Assembly (NCBI GenBank): GCA_050250755.1
Contig: JBFWOB010000023.1
Span: 29,545 to 93,544 of the forward strand
Origin: Ga0077555 sp050250755
GTDB taxonomy: Bacteria; Pseudomonadota; Alphaproteobacteria; Rhizobiales; Hyphomicrobiaceae
DNA: 64,000 bases
Reading direction: 5' to 3'
Positions 16,444 to 26,274 of the stretch are shown piece after piece. The notes beneath the pieces were generated by a model, which was not told the origin of the DNA, searched no databases, and saw only the letters and a program-made list of their open reading frames with translations. Made by a program: the position numbers and the translations under genes. The stretch's first letter is position 1, and every line of letters starts with the position of its first letter.

Positions 16444-19137
16444 ATGAGCCTCACCCCAACCTCGCTCGACACATTCAAGTGTAAAAAGACCCTGACGGTC
16501 GGCACCAAGACGTACGAGTACTTTTCCCTTCCTGACGCCGAGAAGAACGGCCTCGCCGGTATTTCGAAGCTCCCCTTCTCGCTGAAGGTCCTGCTCGAGA
16601 ACCTCCTCCGTCACGAGGATGGCCGCTCGGTCAAGGCCGACGACATCCGCGCCATGGCGGATTGGCTGAAGACGAAGACCTCGAAAGCCGAGATCGCCTA
16701 CCGGCCCGCCCGCGTCCTTCTGCAAGACTTCACCGGTGTTCCCTGCGTCGTCGACCTCGCCGCGATGCGTGACGCGATGGCTGCCATGGGCGGCGATCCG
16801 GCCAAGATCAACCCGCTGGTCCCCGTCGATCTCGTCATCGACCACTCGGTCCAGGTAGACTATTTCGGCACGCCCGACGCCTTCACGAAGAACGTCGACA
16901 TCGAGTACCAGCGCAACAAGGAGCGCTACGAGTTCCTTCGTTGGGGCGGCTCGGCCTTCAACAACTTCAAGGTCGTACCTCCCGGCACCGGCATCTGCCA
17001 TCAGGTGAACCTCGAATACCTGGCTCAGACGGTCTGGACCAAGGACGTCGGCAAGGTGACGCAAGCCTTCCCCGATACGTGCATCGGCACCGACAGCCAC
17101 ACGACGATGGTGAATGGTCTGGCCGTTCTCGGCTGGGGCGTCGGCGGCATCGAAGCCGAGGCTGCCATGCTCGGCCAGCCCGTTGCCATGGTTATCCCGG
17201 AGGTTATCGGTTTCCGCCTCAAGGGCCGCCTCAAGGAAGGCATCACCGCGACCGACCTGGTGTTGACCTGCACTCAGATGCTCCGCAAGCGCGGCGTCGT
17301 CGAGAAGTTCGTCGAGTTCTTTGGCGATGGCCTCGATCACTTGTCGCTAGAAGACCGCGCCACCATCGCCAACATGGCGCCGGAGTACGGTGCAACCTGC
17401 GGCTTCTTCCCCGTCGACAGCGACACGATGAAGTATCTGAAAGCGACCGGGCGCGCTCCCGATCGCGTCGCCCTCGTCGAGGCCTATTCCAAGGCACAGG
17501 GCCTGTGGCGCGAGCCAGGCCACGAGCCCGTCTATACCGACATCCTCGAGTTGGATATCTCTACCGTCGAGCCGTCGCTCGCCGGGCCGAAGCGCCCGCA
17601 GGACCGTGTGCTCCTGGCTGAGGCGAAAGGAGCCTTCGCCAAGGCCGCTCCCGAGATCGTGAAGGGGGCCCAGCCCAGCCACAAGGTCCAGGTCCCAGGC
17701 AAGGATTACGAAATCGGCGACGGTGACGTCGTCATCGCGGCCATCACGTCGTGCACCAACACCTCCAACCCATCCGTCCTGATCGCTGCCGGCTTGGTTG
17801 CCCGTAACGCTCTGGCGAAGGGCCTGAAGGTAAAGCCGTGGGTCAAGACCAGCTTCGCCCCGGGCTCGCAGGTTGTCACCGACTACCTCGAGAGAGCCGG
17901 CCTGATGACCGACCTCGATTCGATGGGCTTCAACCTCACCGGATACGGATGCACGGTTTGCATCGGCAATTCCGGACCGCTACCCGAGCACATCTCTCAG
18001 GCCATTAGCGACGGCAATCTCGTTGCAACTGCGGTGCTCTCCGGCAACCGCAACTTCGAAGGCCGCGTCCATGCCGAAGTGAAGGCGAACTATCTCGCTT
18101 CACCCCCGCTGGTCGTCGCCTATGCCATTGCCGGCTCCCTGAACGTGGACCTCACCACGGAACCGCTCGGCAAAGGATCAGACGGTCAGGACGTCTACCT
18201 GAAGGATATCTGGCCTTCGACGGCCGAGATCGCCGACATGATCCGCACCAATGTCACGCCGGACACATTCGCCAAGCGCTACTCGGACGTGTTCAAAGGC
18301 GACGCCCAGTGGCAGGGCATGGGCAAGGCGCGGTCGAGCCTCACCTACGTTTGGAACACAGGCTCCACGTATGTGGCCAACCCGCCCTACTTCGAGGGCA
18401 TGACCTTGGAGCCGACGCCAGTCGAGGACGTCGTCAATGCCCGCGTCCTCGGCATGTTCGGCGACTCGATCACCACCGACCACATCTCTCCAGCCGGTTC
18501 CATCAAGCGGGACGGCCCCGCCGGCACCTACCTGATGGAACATCAGGTCCGCCCGACCGACTTCAACTCCTACGGCGCGCGTCGCGGCAACCACAACGTC
18601 ATGATGCGTGGCACCTTCGCCAACATTCGCATCAAGAACTTGATGATGCAGGGCCAGGAAGGCGGCAACACCTTCTTCATCCCGACCGGCGAGCAGATGT
18701 CGATCTTCGACGCGGCGATGAAGTACAAAGAGGAAGGGACGCCTCTCGTCATCTTCGCCGGTCGCGAATATGGCACCGGTTCGAGCCGCGACTGGGCCGC
18801 CAAGGGAACCCGTCTGCTCGGCGTTCGAGCGGTGATCGCCCAGTCTTTCGAGCGCATTCATCGCTCGAACCTGGTCGGCATGGGCGTACTGCCGCTCGTC
18901 TTCAAGGACGGCATGTCTCTGGCAGACCTCAATCTCCAGGGTGGTGAGATCATCAACATCGCCGGTCTGGCCGATCTGAAGCCGCGTCAGGATGTGGTCG
19001 TTGAAATTACCTATGCCGACGGCACGTCCAAGGAGGTGCCTGTCCTCTGCCGCATCGATACCGAAGACGAGATGAGCTACTACCGCAACGGTGGCATCCT
19101 ACCTTACGTGTTGCGTAACCTAGCCGCGGCAGCCTGA
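16444..19137 (+). CDS. acnA: Aconitate hydratase A
   Basis: The TCA-cycle enzyme that isomerises citrate to isocitrate through a [4Fe-4S] cluster. The length of 897 residues is normal for AcnA. Cluster cysteines are seen in ITSCTNTSNPSV and GYGCTVCIGNSGP. The N-terminal RVLLQDFTGVPCVVDLAAMR, the TDSHTTMVNGL and the C-terminal swivel motif GREYGTGSSRDWAAKG all fit. ATG 16444 has GAGGAG upstream and gives the conserved MSLTPTSLDTFK start. It is monocistronic in appearance, with a weak hairpin after it. Confidence 0.98.
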   Translation: MSLTPTSLDTFKCKKTLTVGTKTYEYFSLPDAEKNGLAGISKLPFSLKVLLENLLRHEDGRSVKADDIRAMADWLKTKTSKAEIAYRPARVLLQDFTGVPCVVDLAAMRDAMAAMGGDPAKINPLVPVDLVIDHSVQVDYFGTPDAFTKNVDIEYQRNKERYEFLRWGGSAFNNFKVVPPGTGICHQVNLEYLAQTVWTKDVGKVTQAFPDTCIGTDSHTTMVNGLAVLGWGVGGIEAEAAMLGQPVAMVIPEVIGFRLKGRLKEGITATDLVLTCTQMLRKRGVVEKFVEFFGDGLDHLSLEDRATIANMAPEYGATCGFFPVDSDTMKYLKATGRAPDRVALVEAYSKAQGLWREPGHEPVYTDILELDISTVEPSLAGPKRPQDRVLLAEAKGAFAKAAPEIVKGAQPSHKVQVPGKDYEIGDGDVVIAAITSCTNTSNPSVLIAAGLVARNALAKGLKVKPWVKTSFAPGSQVVTDYLERAGLMTDLDSMGFNLTGYGCTVCIGNSGPLPEHISQAISDGNLVATAVLSGNRNFEGRVHAEVKANYLASPPLVVAYAIAGSLNVDLTTEPLGKGSDGQDVYLKDIWPSTAEIADMIRTNVTPDTFAKRYSDVFKGDAQWQGMGKARSSLTYVWNTGSTYVANPPYFEGMTLEPTPVEDVVNARVLGMFGDSITTDHISPAGSIKRDGPAGTYLMEHQVRPTDFNSYGARRGNHNVMMRGTFANIRIKNLMMQGQEGGNTFFIPTGEQMSIFDAAMKYKEEGTPLVIFAGREYGTGSSRDWAAKGTRLLGVRAVIAQSFERIHRSNLVGMGVLPLVFKDGMSLADLNLQGGEIINIAGLADLKPRQDVVVEITYADGTSKEVPVLCRIDTEDEMSYYRNGGILPYVLRNLAAAA

Positions 19138-19167
19138 CGGTTTTCCATTGTAAACAAGGCAAAAAAC

Positions 19168-19195
19168 GGAGGGCGGCGAGCAATTGCCGCTCCCC
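19168..19195 (+). terminator. Possible terminator after acnA
   Basis: GGAGGGCGGC and GCCGCTCCCC form a ten-position stem with two mismatches around an 8-base loop, 31 bases behind the acnA stop. No proper U-run follows, so strength is doubtful. Confidence 0.35.
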
Positions 19196-19337
19196 TTGTA
19201 TCATCCCTCCGAAAGCGGCACCGTGTCACCCATTCGTGACTCGTAATTGATCCGGCAAACCGCAATATTCGAATGGCAATGACGCGAGCGCTGCGATGGG
19301 CTCGGACGGTCCGTTAGCAGAGATTCACGGCGGTGAA

Positions 19338-20123
19338 ATGTTCACTTCGACGACCCCGAGACTGACGAAATCACTGCTTTTGGCCGCCGTCGGTCTTGGT
19401 CTCGCAATGACCTCCGCCACAGCCCAGCAAGCCTTCGACGAAGTATCCTCGGACGGAAGTGGCGTACACGCCGTACTTGAGCTGTTCACAAGCCAGGGCT
19501 GCTCGTCCTGCCCTGCCGCTGATGCTCTGCTCGGGAAATACGCAGCCGATAAGAACGTCATCGCGCTCAGTCTTCCCGTCGACTATTGGGACTACCTCGG
19601 CTGGAAGGACACGCTTGCCAAGCCGAAATTCTCGGCGCGTCAGAAATATTACGCCAAGGAGCGTGGCGACGGGCGAATTTATACGCCCCAGATGGTCGTC
19701 AATGGGCGTGCTCACGTCGTTGGCAGCAACTCGGAATCCATCAATACCGCCATCGCATCCACGTCAAACGCCTTCGACGCAACCCGCGTCCCGGTGAAGA
19801 TCACGCTGGACCGCAAGCATCTGGTTGTCGAGACCGGGGATGCACCCGCCGGCTCCACAGTAAACGAGGCTACGATCTGGCTCGTGATGGTTCACCGCGA
19901 GGCCGAGATCAAGATCGAGCGCGGCGAGAACCGTGGCAAGACGGTCAAATACATCAACGTCGTACGTGAGCTGAACCCCATCGGCGTCTGGTCTGGCAAG
20001 GCCGCGAGCTACGAGATCAGTCGCGAGGCGGTTGCCGAGCCTGGCAACGAGATGTGCGTCGTCCTCCTGCAGATCGGCAAAGCAGGCCCGATTATCGGCG
20101 CAGCCTCCGTCGCCGGGCTCTGA
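19338..20123 (+). CDS. DUF1223 domain protein, secreted thioredoxin-like
   Basis: A 261-residue protein with an N-terminal signal peptide (hydrophobic to about A-T-A-Q, residue 30). The DUF1223 thioredoxin-like fold follows: V-L-E-L-F-T-S-Q-G-C-S-S-C-P-A-A-D, with the CxxC at C55 and C58, LPVDYWDYLGWKD and YTPQMVVNGR. The family is periplasmic and of unknown function, possibly redox-active. Its position behind acnA is common in this order. ATG 19338 fits the signal peptide better than the frame start at 19296, although no clear Shine-Dalgarno is present. Confidence 0.9.
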   Translation: MFTSTTPRLTKSLLLAAVGLGLAMTSATAQQAFDEVSSDGSGVHAVLELFTSQGCSSCPAADALLGKYAADKNVIALSLPVDYWDYLGWKDTLAKPKFSARQKYYAKERGDGRIYTPQMVVNGRAHVVGSNSESINTAIASTSNAFDATRVPVKITLDRKHLVVETGDAPAGSTVNEATIWLVMVHREAEIKIERGENRGKTVKYINVVRELNPIGVWSGKAASYEISREAVAEPGNEMCVVLLQIGKAGPIIGAASVAGL

Positions 20124-20238
20124 CGCATCCCAACCACAAAACTTGCTGCACCGGTCTGAGCCGCTACTCTCTGACGTCATCCGCGGAGCAAATAATCTCT
20201 CCGCGCTCCCGAACGGGGAGGGTCAGAGGGAGCGTCAC

Positions 20239-22335
20239 ATGACATCATCCAAAGGCGTCGCGTCACTTGGCATCGACATCGGCGGCACCTTCACGGATAT
20301 CGTGCACCTCGACCATGCGACCGGCCACCAGCACGCCCTCAAGGTCCTCACGACACACGACGACCCGTCCCGGGCCGTCATTGAGGGCACGCGCAGCCTG
20401 CTCACAGCGCATAGCCTTCCCGCAACACGCATAACGCGCGTCATCCATGCCACCACGCTCTTCACCAACGCCTTGATCGAGCGTCGCGGTGCCGTCACTG
20501 GCCTGATCACGACGCGCGGCTTTCGCGATACGCTCGAGATCGGGCGTGAGCGCAAGTACGAGCTCTACGACATCGCCATCGAGAATGCTGTGCCACTGGT
20601 ATCGCGCAATTTGCGTCTCGAGGTCGACGAGCGCATCGCAGCGGACGGTCAGGTCGTCACCCCGCTCGACCACGACAGCGTCCGCACCGCCGCCCTTCAT
20701 CTGGCCGAGGCGGGCGCGACCTCACTGGTCGTCGGCTTCCTCCACGCCTATGCCAACGCCGTGCACGAGAACGAGGCCGCAGCCATCGTCGCCGACACTC
20801 TGCCGGGCATCGCGATCACAACGTCACACGAAGTGGCCTCCGAAATTCGCGAATACGAACGCCTCTCGACCGCGGTCGCCAACGCCTACGTCAAACCACT
20901 CGCTGCGTCCTACATCGGTGCACTGTCGCGCGATCTTGCGGATCTTGGCATCGCAGCACCGCTCTTGCTGATGCTCTCATCCGGTGGCCTCACGCACGCC
21001 GCCGAGGCGATGCGCGTTCCGGTCCAGCTCCTCGAATCCGGCCCTGCCGCTGGCGCACTGGTCGCTGGTTATTACGGCCGCCTCGAAGGGGAGAACCGTC
21101 TGCTTGCGTTCGACATGGGCGGCACCACTGCGAAACTGAGCCTGGTCGACAACGGCCGCCCTCTCATCGCTTATTCCTTCGAGGCAGCCCGCCAGAAACG
21201 CTTTGCCGAAGGTAGCGGCCTTCCCCTTCGCATCTCCACGGTCGAGCTGATCGAGATCGGTGCCGGCGGCGGATCGATAGCGCGCAAGGACGAGATCGGC
21301 CTTCTCAAGGTTGGCCCCGAGAGCGCCGGCTCCGAGCCTGGACCGGCCGCCTACAGCCGCGGCGGCGCTGATCCCACTGTAACTGATGCCAATCTCCATC
21401 TCGGGATCTTGAATCCGGCGACCTTCGCTGGCGGCACCATTCCGCTGGATCTTGCGGCGAGCGCGCGAGCGCTTGAAACGCTGGCGACATCCGTCAATCT
21501 CGACTCCGACCAGCTCGCGCTCGGCATCTGCAATATCGTCAACGAAAGCATGACTGCAGCGGCTCGCGTCCACATCGCCGAGCGCGGTCGCGATCCTCGC
21601 GTCTATGCGGTTCTTGCCACCGGCGGCGGCGGCCCCGTCCACGCTGCCGCGCTCGCGCAAAAGCTCGGTGCAACGCGCGTCATCTGCCCGCCCGCTGCCG
21701 GTGTCGCCTCGGCACTTGGCCTCATCATGGCCCCCGCCAGGATCGACCGTGTCGCGACCGTAGCATTCCGGCTCGCAACCGGCGATCTCGCAGCGTTCGA
21801 GGCGGCCTTCAGACGGCTTGAAGCCGAAGCGACAGCACTGGTCGCCGATACAGGGGTAGATGCCACCAAAGCGACGGTCTCTCGCCTTGCCGACGGCCGC
21901 TTTGTCGGCCAGGGCTTCGATCTCGTCGTGCCGTTGCCACGGGGGCCATTCGGCGAGGGCGATGCCACAGCCGAGCGCGTACGTCTCTCCGATGCCTTCG
22001 AGAAGGCCTACCGTGAGAAGTTTGCCCGCACACCTCCGAGCGTGGCCATTGAGTTTATCTCGATCCACGTTTCGGTCGAAGTTGCCGTCACCGACACTGC
22101 CGTCGTTTCGGAACACGGCATGGCCGCATCGGAGATCATCGCTCAGCGCCGCCTCGTCCGAATGGGCGACAGTGATCCATCGGACGTCGCCGTTTATGAT
22201 CGCGCATCGCTTCGCCCCGGCGCGCGCATCGAAGGCCCGGCCTTGGTCGAGGAGGAAAGCTCGACCCTGGTCATCCCGCCCGGCGCCACAGCAGAGGTCC
22301 GCCGCTCGGGCTCGATCGTCGTCGATCTCGTCTGA
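20239..22335 (+). CDS. Hydantoinase/oxoprolinase family protein, A subunit
   Basis: A 698-residue ATP-dependent HyuA-type subunit. The N-terminal actin-like phosphate motif GIDIGGTFTDIVHLD, the second D-M-G-G-T-T-A-K-L-S, and GAGGGSIA are clear. Enzymes of this group (N-methylhydantoinase, 5-oxoprolinase, acetophenone carboxylase) normally need a HyuB partner, which is absent from the neighbouring genes. GAGGGAG precedes ATG 20239. The next gene is mutS, so the real partner and substrate lie elsewhere. Confidence 0.92.
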   Translation: MTSSKGVASLGIDIGGTFTDIVHLDHATGHQHALKVLTTHDDPSRAVIEGTRSLLTAHSLPATRITRVIHATTLFTNALIERRGAVTGLITTRGFRDTLEIGRERKYELYDIAIENAVPLVSRNLRLEVDERIAADGQVVTPLDHDSVRTAALHLAEAGATSLVVGFLHAYANAVHENEAAAIVADTLPGIAITTSHEVASEIREYERLSTAVANAYVKPLAASYIGALSRDLADLGIAAPLLLMLSSGGLTHAAEAMRVPVQLLESGPAAGALVAGYYGRLEGENRLLAFDMGGTTAKLSLVDNGRPLIAYSFEAARQKRFAEGSGLPLRISTVELIEIGAGGGSIARKDEIGLLKVGPESAGSEPGPAAYSRGGADPTVTDANLHLGILNPATFAGGTIPLDLAASARALETLATSVNLDSDQLALGICNIVNESMTAAARVHIAERGRDPRVYAVLATGGGGPVHAAALAQKLGATRVICPPAAGVASALGLIMAPARIDRVATVAFRLATGDLAAFEAAFRRLEAEATALVADTGVDATKATVSRLADGRFVGQGFDLVVPLPRGPFGEGDATAERVRLSDAFEKAYREKFARTPPSVAIEFISIHVSVEVAVTDTAVVSEHGMAASEIIAQRRLVRMGDSDPSDVAVYDRASLRPGARIEGPALVEEESSTLVIPPGATAEVRRSGSIVVDLV

Positions 22336-22457
22336 CGCACCTCCAGCCCACCGGCGCTGCTGAAACAGATGTGGGTGAACACGAACGCGTCGGGTTCCCT
22401 AGTGGCCCACGCTCCGCTATCCGTTACCGCCAGTTGTAGGGGAGCAGGAACGGCGAA

Positions 22458-25370
22458 ATGCGGCGGAGCAGCGGAGAGCAGGGCGCAGAAACACGGGGCA
22501 GCAGTTCGGCTGCAACCGAGGTTGCCGCCGCCCCGGCGACCCGCTCAGCATCCGGTCAGAGCACAACGGCAGCACCAGCAATTCCCGCGGGCGTCACCCC
22601 GTCGATGGCCCAATTCCTGGAGATCAAGACAGCCAATCCGGATTGCATCCTTTGGTACAGGATGGGCGACTTCTACGAGCTCTTCTTCGAGGACGCCGTC
22701 ATCGCTTCCGAGGTTCTTGGCATCGTCCTAACGAAGCGCGGCAAGCACCTCGGCCAGGACATCCCCATGTGCGGCGTCCCGGTTCATCGCGCCGACGAAT
22801 ACCTGCAGCGCCTCATTCGGCGCGGTTATCGCGTTGCCGTCTGCGAGCAGCTCGAGGATCCGGCGGAAGCGCGAAAGCGGGGCTCCAAGGCGGTCGTAAA
22901 GCGCGACGTCGTCCGACTCGTCACGCCGGGCACACTCACGGAAGAAGCCCTGCTCGACGCCAAGGCTCGCAACTACCTGACTGCCGTCTTCCCTCTACCG
23001 GCATCACGAGACACCTCGCCATCAGCCCGCAAACTCGCTCTCGCCTCCATCGACATCTCGACGGGGGAGTCCGAGGTCGGAGAGGTCTCAGCAGCCGATT
23101 TCCCTGGCGAGATCGCCCGTCTCGCCCCCCGCGAGCTACTGCTGCCGGATACCAGCTTCGACGATGCAGCCCTCATAGGACCAGCACGTCACGTCGGCGC
23201 CGCAACGACGCCCGTCCCAGCCATCTCGTTTGACAGCATGTCAGGCGACCGCTTGCTGAAGGAACGCCTCGGCGTTTCCGAGCTCGGTGGGTATGGCGCT
23301 TTCGAGCGTGGCGAGTTGGCCGCAATCGGCGCGCTTTTGCGCTACATCGACCTCACCCAGATCGGCGCCAAGCCAACCTTGAGGCCACCGCGTCGCATTG
23401 GTCCAACCGACGTTCTCCTGATCGATGCTTCGAGCCGCGCGAGCCTCGAGCTGGTCCGCTCCACATCTGGCGAACGCGACGGAAGCCTGCTCGCGGCCCT
23501 CGACCGCACCGTGACCGGCGCCGGAGCCCGTGAGCTCGCGGCCCGTATCTCGAGCCCACTCGCCAATCTGAAGACGATCGGCCCGCGCCTCGATGCGGTC
23601 GCCTTCCTGCTCGAACGCGCCACCCTCCGCGATGACGTTCGAAAAGCCCTGCGCTCGGCTCCCGATATCGCGCGCGCCGTCTCACGCCTCATTCTCGGCC
23701 GCGGCAGCCCGCGTGATCTCGGCCTCATCCGAGGCGGCCTCGCAACGGCCGGTGCGATCCGCGCCCTCCTCGATCGTGCCTCGGACGGAATGGGCCTCGC
23801 AGGTGATCTGGCAACTGTCTCAGAGCGACTTTCCAACATCGATGCAGGCCTGTGCCAACGTCTCGTCGACGCGCTGATCGACGAGCCTCCGCATCAGAAG
23901 AAGGACGGCGGTTTCATTCGTGCCGGCTTCCGCGCCGATCTCGATGAGGTGCTTCAGCTTCGCGACGACAGCCGCCGCGTCATGGCGAGCCTGGAGACCC
24001 GCTATATCGAGACGACCGGCGTGAAGTCGCTGAAGGTCCGCCACAATAATATTCTCGGCTTCTACATCGAGGTGACGGCCGTCAACGCACGCCCCCTGCA
24101 ATCACCACCGCACGACGCTGTCTTTCGCCACCGCCAGACCATGGCCAATGCCATGCGCTTCACCACGGTCGAGCTCGAGGAAGCGGAGGGACGCATCGCA
24201 TCCGCTGCCGAGACCGCGCTCGCCATCGAGCTGGAGGTGTTCGCGAGCCTCGAAGCGGAAATCCGGGGCAGCGAGCGCGCGCTCGGCGACGTTGCCGCCG
24301 CGCTCGCGGAAATCGACTGTCTCGCGGGCCTCGCAGAGCTGGCTGAGACCGAAAACTACGTTCGTCCCGAGCTTGATACCGGGACTGGCTTCGAAATTCG
24401 CGGCGGCCGCCATCCTGTCGTGGAACAGGCCCTGAAAGCCCAGAAGGGCGGACCGTTTGTGGAGAACGACTGCGTTCTCGGCCAGCCCGACGGAGGAGCA
24501 TTGCCGGAACCCGAGCCGTCGGGCGCGCGGCCACCCGGCTTCGACGAGACGGCCCAAGGGCGCATCTGGCTCGTCACCGGGCCCAACATGGCCGGCAAAT
24601 CCACCTTCCTCCGCCAGAACGCACTGATCGTCGTCATGGCTCAGATGGGCTCGTTCGTACCCGCGCGGTCGGCTCGCATCGGCCTTGTCGATCGGCTTTT
24701 CTCGCGCGTCGGCGCCTCTGATGATCTCGCACGCGGCCGCTCCACGTTCATGGTCGAAATGGTCGAGACGGCCGGTATCCTCAATCAGGCAACCGAGAAA
24801 AGCCTCGTCATCCTCGACGAGATCGGCCGCGGCACCGCGACGTTCGACGGCCTCTCCATCGCATGGGCAACCGTCGAGCATCTCTACGAGATCAACCGCT
24901 GCCGTGCGCTCTTCGCCACGCACTATCATGAGCTGACGACACTGGCCGGCCGCTTGCCCGAGGTGGCCAATGCCACCATCGAGGTCAAAGAATGGCACGA
25001 TGAGATCGTCTTTCTGCACAAGGTCAGGAGCGGCGCCGCCGATCGCAGCTATGGCATCCAGGTCGCCAAGCTCGCCGGCCTACCGGCTGCCGTCATCGAG
25101 CGTGCCGCCGAAGTATTGGCCGTGCTCGAGAAGGGCGAGACCAAAGGCAACAGCCGATCGAAAGGCGTGGGCCCAGTCGTTGCAGGCGCGGGAGGACTGG
25201 ATGAGCTACCTCTTTTCGCCGCTGCCCGACCCAAGTCGTTCGTGCCTCAACACAACGAGCCGAGCGAGATCGAAGCGGCGCTCGCCGCCATCAACCCCGA
25301 CGAGCTGACGCCCAAAGCCGCTCTCGATGCCCTTTACAGCCTGAAGCGCCAGCTCTCCGGAAAGGCCTGA
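22458..25370 (+). CDS. mutS: DNA mismatch repair protein MutS
   Basis: Recognises mismatches and small loops and recruits MutL. At 970 residues it is long because of a low-complexity Ala/Ser/Thr-rich N-terminal tail of about 48 residues. The mismatch-binding domain shows WYRMGDFYELFFEDA (the Phe-x-Glu intercalation motif lies here). The ATPase domain has Walker A GPNMAGKSTFLRQ, ILDEIGRGTATFDGLSIAW and FATHYHELT. The start at 22458 has GGAGCAGGA upstream; a shorter start at MAQFLEIK is conceivable. Confidence 0.97.
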   Translation: MRRSSGEQGAETRGSSSAATEVAAAPATRSASGQSTTAAPAIPAGVTPSMAQFLEIKTANPDCILWYRMGDFYELFFEDAVIASEVLGIVLTKRGKHLGQDIPMCGVPVHRADEYLQRLIRRGYRVAVCEQLEDPAEARKRGSKAVVKRDVVRLVTPGTLTEEALLDAKARNYLTAVFPLPASRDTSPSARKLALASIDISTGESEVGEVSAADFPGEIARLAPRELLLPDTSFDDAALIGPARHVGAATTPVPAISFDSMSGDRLLKERLGVSELGGYGAFERGELAAIGALLRYIDLTQIGAKPTLRPPRRIGPTDVLLIDASSRASLELVRSTSGERDGSLLAALDRTVTGAGARELAARISSPLANLKTIGPRLDAVAFLLERATLRDDVRKALRSAPDIARAVSRLILGRGSPRDLGLIRGGLATAGAIRALLDRASDGMGLAGDLATVSERLSNIDAGLCQRLVDALIDEPPHQKKDGGFIRAGFRADLDEVLQLRDDSRRVMASLETRYIETTGVKSLKVRHNNILGFYIEVTAVNARPLQSPPHDAVFRHRQTMANAMRFTTVELEEAEGRIASAAETALAIELEVFASLEAEIRGSERALGDVAAALAEIDCLAGLAELAETENYVRPELDTGTGFEIRGGRHPVVEQALKAQKGGPFVENDCVLGQPDGGALPEPEPSGARPPGFDETAQGRIWLVTGPNMAGKSTFLRQNALIVVMAQMGSFVPARSARIGLVDRLFSRVGASDDLARGRSTFMVEMVETAGILNQATEKSLVILDEIGRGTATFDGLSIAWATVEHLYEINRCRALFATHYHELTTLAGRLPEVANATIEVKEWHDEIVFLHKVRSGAADRSYGIQVAKLAGLPAAVIERAAEVLAVLEKGETKGNSRSKGVGPVVAGAGGLDELPLFAAARPKSFVPQHNEPSEIEAALAAINPDELTPKAALDALYSLKRQLSGKA

Positions 25371-25374
25371 CCGC

Positions 25375-26253
25375 GTGCCCTCCGACACCATCATCATCAC
25401 CGGCGCCGACAGCCGCTACGCACCGCTGATACGCGAGATGATCCTCTCCCTGCGAGCGCAGCCTCAATCCACCACCATAGATCTCGGCGTCCTCGATTGC
25501 GGCCTCGACACCGCCGATCGCGAGTGGTGCCGTTCTCGAGGCGCACGCATCGTCGAGCCTGCCTGGGACGTCACGTTCGGCCCCGGCCTCGAGGTGGCTC
25601 CCAGCTTCCGCGCAATGACGGCGCGCCCGCATTTGAGGCGCTATTTTCCGGGCTACCAAACGTACCTATGGCTCGATGCGGACGTGTGGGTGCAAGACTG
25701 GTCTGCCATCGCCCTGCTGCGCGAAACAGCCCATCGCGGTGACATCGCGTTGGTTCCCGAGGTGCACCGCTCCTATCGCAATTTCAGAGAAGGTCGCGAC
25801 GACTTCGAAGCCGCAAACGGGAGGGCATACGCAGAAGTTTTCGGCGCCGACGCGGCCGCCCGCCTGATCCGCCGCCCGCTCAACAACGCCGGCGTCTTCG
25901 CCATGGCCGCAACTTCGCCGGCCTGGGCTATCTGGGCGGACCTTCTCGCCGGCGCCGCACAGCACTCAGCCAACATGATCGACCAGATCGCCCTCAACGT
26001 CGCCATCTACGACCACGGCGTACGCGAGGTGCGCCTTCCAGCCACGTGCAATTGGATCGCTCACCTCGCCACACCCGCCTGGCACCCCGGCAAAGGCGCG
26101 TTCGTGGAGCCGGACCCACCCCACGAGGCAATCGGTATTCTCCACCTCACGCTCTCGACCAAATGGGCACCAACCGTCGACATTCCCCTTGTCCGAACCA
26201 GCACTAACGAAGCGGAAAAAGTCGTCGCAAGATCTCTGCGCTTCCCCGGATGA
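25375..26253 (+). CDS. Putative glycosyltransferase, GT-A fold (GT8-like)
   Basis: A 292-residue soluble protein. It has a Rossmann-like start (TIIITGADSRYAPLIREMI), an R-P-H-L-R-R-Y-F-P-G-Y helix and the sequence YLWLDADVWVQDW, with a D101-x-D103 metal site typical of nucleotide-sugar transferases of GT-A fold. Later come NNAGVFAM and a His-containing end. Donor and acceptor are not known. It starts with GTG four bases after the mutS stop, so the two may be co-transcribed. The family label is my inference from the DxD context. Confidence 0.65.
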   Translation: MPSDTIIITGADSRYAPLIREMILSLRAQPQSTTIDLGVLDCGLDTADREWCRSRGARIVEPAWDVTFGPGLEVAPSFRAMTARPHLRRYFPGYQTYLWLDADVWVQDWSAIALLRETAHRGDIALVPEVHRSYRNFREGRDDFEAANGRAYAEVFGADAAARLIRRPLNNAGVFAMAATSPAWAIWADLLAGAAQHSANMIDQIALNVAIYDHGVREVRLPATCNWIAHLATPAWHPGKGAFVEPDPPHEAIGILHLTLSTKWAPTVDIPLVRTSTNEAEKVVARSLRFPG

Positions 26254-26274
26254 ACCCACTGCTGGCTAACGCAG

